The translations under genes were made by a program, and so were the position numbers. A DNA stretch of 64,000 nt from the NCBI GenBank assembly GCA_003952965.2, contig CM025854.1, forward strand, positions 5,472,812-5,536,811, written 5' to 3'. Below are positions 60,471 to 64,000 of this stretch, piece by piece. The notes below the pieces were generated by a model. That model saw nothing but the letters and a program-made list of their open reading frames with translations. It had not been told where the DNA came from and made no database searches. The DNA comes from Morella rubra. Its lineage: Eukaryota > Streptophyta > Magnoliopsida > Fagales > Myricaceae. Position 1 is the stretch's first letter. Every line of letters begins with the position of its first letter.

Positions 60471-63006
60471 GGATTGCACGTCTCCTAAGTGCCCGGTACC
60501 GTCACTACCATTCGGGGAATCACTCGCAGGCTTAGGGGTTCCTCACATTTTTTTTCCTCTTATGAATGCAATCTCATGTCCAAGCATTAAAGTATACATG
60601 TATCATATCACCCAACAATGCACACAATTTGCAATAAACTTGAAAGAAGCATAACAGGTTTAAAGAATAATCATTGACAATTGAAACAACCATGATAATA
60701 ACTAGTAAGATCTAAGACATTAAACCCCATTGAAGGCCTATTGGGCCTCCTTAGACCCTGCTGGGCCTATTCCCAAAGTATTATTGGCTTGATGCTATTT
60801 TAGGGTTATTGGGCCTAAAGTCCATTTAGGCTCCTAAACGGGCCTTGTGATTTGGGCCCTTATTTCAACTTGGTTTGAACTAAAATTTGGGCTCCCCCAT
60901 CAATTTTTCGTGCTCTATCCAACCATGTAATCATTTTCTCATTTTGGACCCTTTTTCCCTAACGAATTAGGCAAAATGTCGAATCTGCCCTCAGAGACCT
61001 CCAGGGGCATTTTCGACCTTTTCCTTCCTCATTTTGGGCTGAAATTTTTACAGGGATCCTAATATTAGATAAGGATACTATCTGGAAAGTTTCATGCAAA
61101 AATAAAACCTGTAGCTTAGGGTCGATTTGGCAGCACCTATGATTGCCTAAATGCCCTAGATAGGTGTTCATGCTTTTGATTAATCTATGCTTTTTTTGAA
61201 ACTTTAGGCTAAGAATAATTTAATCCATCAACATAAAGGAAATCATAGAGCACATGATATATGGATTCTTCAAGAAACTTAAAGGCAAACAAAGATCATT
61301 TGCAATATAATCAAGGAACATGCATAATGCATCTTTTTCATGCTTTCAACTTCATAACCTCTTCCTTGAGCCCATGGCTCCTTTCTTTGGCCCATTTGGC
61401 CTTCTCTTGATCAGGGATACTTTAAAGCTTCTTGGCCATCATCATTCTCATTATTGCTCCACATTTCATATCACATATGCATGACATTGAATCATAAAAT
61501 CATGTAGTGCAACATGCAACACCATAAGCCATTTTTCTTGACCAACCCGTGGTCTATAAGGCTTCAAGTTTAGGCTTATCACCACTGCCATAGCATCATA
61601 AAGCATGTCCAGAGCTCTTTTGAAAATCAAACCAACTCAGCAAGCAATCTCATACACATGTTATAAGAAATATTCATTAAGCCTTAACATGCAAGATGTC
61701 TAGACTAGTATATACTTCATAGCACCTTTGAACCTTTCTTTTTGCAAAACTTTGAATCCAACATAACCCTAACATGTTCATCATTGAATCACAGTTCTAT
61801 GCACACAAATATATATGATCAATCAATACAAGAGAACATGTTATCCATCCTCAACAAAACACAAGAACCTAAACCCTTACCTTGGTGATCTCGGGTAGCT
61901 CTTGATGTTCTCCTATTAACACAAGATCTATTGGTTAATGACACTGAACTAGGGGCTAAGAAGAAGTGGAAATGATGATGAGGAAGTAGGAAAGAGGTGG
62001 TGCAAGGGGGTGTTCAAGGCCTTGGCCGAAACCCCTTTGCCAACTTACCTTGGCATGGAAGTTTTTCCACCTTCTTTCTTCTTCTTCTTCTCTTCTTTCT
62101 TTCTCTCCCTCTTGGCCGAATGCTCTCAGCACACACTCCTCACTCTCTCAACTCAAATGGCCGGCTGTTGGTGTGAGAAATGCATGGCAAGGGTTGGCTT
62201 TTATAGCCAACCTTGCCATCATTTGGTCAAGGGGTGGCTGCCACAAGCAAGCCCCTTGATTGGGTGGCTTGGGCGGCACAAGGGCTGGAGGAGCCAAATG
62301 GCACACTCCCCCTTCCCTAGGTGATGATTAAGGATACTTACACAAGCTAAAATCACTTCAAAATCAAATCAAATGTGATTACAAGCAAGCATGGCCGGTT
62401 GGTCCATTTTTGAATCTTACTATTCATGCATCACAAGCCAAGAACATGGGACAAGGGAAAAGGACAAAGAAAACAAGACAAAACAAAGATCTCCTTGTGT
62501 GTGCCGTGTGACCTAGGGAGAGAGAGAGTGGGACCCACATGACATCAAAGTAGACTTAGGTTAGCAAAATGATTAGCTAAGTTGTAAAGTTAATCAATGT
62601 ATATGTTAGAGAAAAGAAATAGGTAATTAGTCAAGTAATTAACCGAGATTAGTGATAGAATAATCAAGATTGACACTAGGTAAAAATTTAGATGTAAACA
62701 AGAGAATGAAAAGGGAAAGCATACCGAAATCCTTAGGGCAATTAGAACCGAAATAAATCATGTGTCAAGAAATCAAATCTAATACTTAGAAAATGTTAAA
62801 TATGAGCTAAAGAAGTATACTTAGGAAAAATATCACATGTTTAAATCAAGCAATAGGAATACTAAGATATTAACAAGAGAATGGAAGAATTTTAAACGCA
62901 TAGAAACCGATAAAATAGAGACGATCACGATCATAATCATTAATTGGCTAAATAAGGAAATTAAGGAAATTAGAGAAATAGGGAAATTTAGGGAAGGGGT
63001 ATCACA
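60471..63006 (-). mobile_element. Long LTR-like sequence, right arm
   Basis: Mirror of 57772-60310. Read leftward it begins tgtgatacccc at 63006, with the TATA box ctataaaag at about 62206-62198 and the leader on its left. Confidence 0.5.
62190..62210 (-). promoter_or_regulatory. TATA box of the right-arm LTR-like sequence
   Basis: Mirror of the TATA box at 58575-58592 (ggttggcttttatagccaa on the plus strand), pointing left toward the axis. Confidence 0.5.
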
Positions 63007-63659
63007 TAAGACGACGCCTCTCTATTTTTTCATTGACCTCATAAACTAAGCCCAAAAGTGAGAAAAAAAACCTTTTAAATCTTATTTCTCCCATCATTCA
63101 TACATAATCAATATTTTCACATTCTTGTTATTGTATGAAGCCTAAATGATAGAATTTTTCATTATAATATCCACTCCATCAAGGGAGTCTATTTGAGAAA
63201 TTTCATTCATTTATCTACATCTTTAAGAGAGTGATTCTCTTGTTTCCTTTCAATGAGTATTGTTCATCGAAAGGAGTTTGAAGAGAGTTGTTTTCAAACT
63301 CGTTTTTAAGGCTTGAAGAGGTGCTTCTCAAGTTCTAGTGTAAGGAAACCTTATCCTTGATTGAAGAGGTGCTTCTCGATAAAGGAGGTTGAGGGGTGGA
63401 CGTATGCGTTTTTGCCGAACCACCTAAAAATCGTGCATTTGCTTCTCTTTCCTTATTTCTTTACTTTGTGCTATTAGTTTCTTGATTAAATATAAATTGT
63501 ATCTTTGGAATTGTAAATCCATTAAGTGATTAATCTTTTATTGCAATTGATACTCTTTGTAGAACTTGGAGCTAGCAAACGTATCGTTGATGGTTAGTTT
63601 TGAAATTTTTTTGAACAATATTCATCCCCTCTTGGATTGTCTTAATCTTAGGGATTACA
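63007..63659 (+). mobile_element. SIRE-like LTR 3' part, right arm
   Basis: Mirror of 57127-57771. It ends caatattcatcccctcttgg, cttaatcttagggattaca at 63659, followed by attcc instead of a primer-binding site. Confidence 0.78.
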
Positions 63660-64000
63660 ATTCCAAAATATAATCCTCACGGCGAGGGTGGGGGCATGGA
63701 CTGGCCTGCCTCCTCAGCCTTTTGGATTTCTTGAGACAAAATTTCTTTACAACCTTCCTTCGGAGCTATTTGCAGCCTCTTGTCTTTGGACTTCCACCAG
63801 GTAGCATACGTTCAACCTCCTGAGTTCTCATTCTTACCACTTAACAAAAAACCTCAGCCAACAATGAGTCTAAAGGAAACTGGAGTTGGTGCTCACCTTT
63901 GTTGTGCTTTTTTGGAAATGGAGTCTTAAAGGAAAGATACTCCACTTGGCTTTTCTTTGCCCCTATCGACTTCACAACCTCATACACTTGTTGGGCTTTA

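Larger units (their letters stand above)
60471..64000. repeat. Giant palindrome, right arm, runs off the window
   Basis: Reverse complement of the left arm, starting ggattgcacgtctcctaagt and continuing to the last base. The true outer end is unknown. Differences from the left arm (for example ggcttgtgatgcatg against ggccttaatgcatg near 62435) argue against a simple read-through artefact. Confidence 0.95.

Noticed and set aside
60471..64000. Palindrome as a pure assembly artefact
   Set aside because: The arms differ by substitutions and small indels at several points and have a distinct spacer, which a folded read would not produce; the possibility is kept as a check, not as the main reading.
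1..64000. tRNA, rRNA or miRNA genes
   Set aside because: I saw no cloverleaf with both pol III boxes, no rRNA segments and no recognisable miRNA precursor; only primer-binding sites complementary to tRNA occur.

Overview
The window is nuclear DNA of a flowering plant, most likely a eudicot. It has spliced genes with GT-AG introns, plant-only families (receptor-like proteins, P-type PPR proteins, CYP71-like P450s, a plant B-type ABC transporter) and many plant transposons. Nothing in it names the species. I read only two genes as intact: a PPR gene (5020-6615, +) and a 12-exon ABCB transporter gene (35368-43540, -).

Left third (1-32.4 kb): a decayed tandem segmental duplication. The ancestral unit is an LRR receptor-like protein gene (-), a spacer, a PPR gene (+) and a P450 relic (-). 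Copy A covers 1-8.3 kb and copy B 13.3-25.9 kb. A chimeric scrap, copy C, lies at 11.1-12.4 kb, and a much older relic, copy D (spacer plus receptor-like gene), at 29.0-32.3 kb. Both young receptor-like copies and both P450 copies are broken. PPR-A is open while PPR-B carries four single-base indels. Between PPR-B and its receptor neighbour, copy B gained two Mutator-like insertions, a 557-bp MITE and a 3.9-kb Pack-MULE. Copy A keeps the matching empty sites. The Pack-MULE carries fragments of two unrelated host genes (EXO70 and a DUF1645-type gene) and is itself interrupted by a second 1.4-kb MULE-like element. Between copies A and C lies a truncated retroelement with a gag/coat-like fragment.

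Middle (25.9-49 kb): a complete 309-bp TRIM retroelement with a 5-bp target duplication, several LTRs of a SIRE-like Ty1/copia type (one a solo LTR with near-matching flanks), the intact ABCB transporter, a Tourist-like MITE, and an isolated duplicated exon of glutathione reductase carrying its redox-cysteine motif.

Right third (49-64 kb): almost entirely transposons. A CACTA (En/Spm-like) complex at 49.7-56.5 kb contains a Ty3/gypsy gag-protease remnant joined to a piece of CACTA transposase. From 56786 to the window end lies a giant inverted repeat: two arms of about 3.5 kb, highly similar but not identical, around a spacer of about 160 bp. The axis is near 60393 and the right arm runs off the window. 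Each arm holds a truncated SIRE-like LTR joined to a second long LTR-like sequence, with TATA boxes that face each other across the axis. This palindrome and the two-gene Pack-MULE are the most unusual structures here.

The genes do not form a pathway. The receptor-like and P450 copies are relics, the PPR probably acts in an organelle, and the ABC transporter probably acts in a membrane. All coordinates and homologies come from reading the sequence, with no database search.
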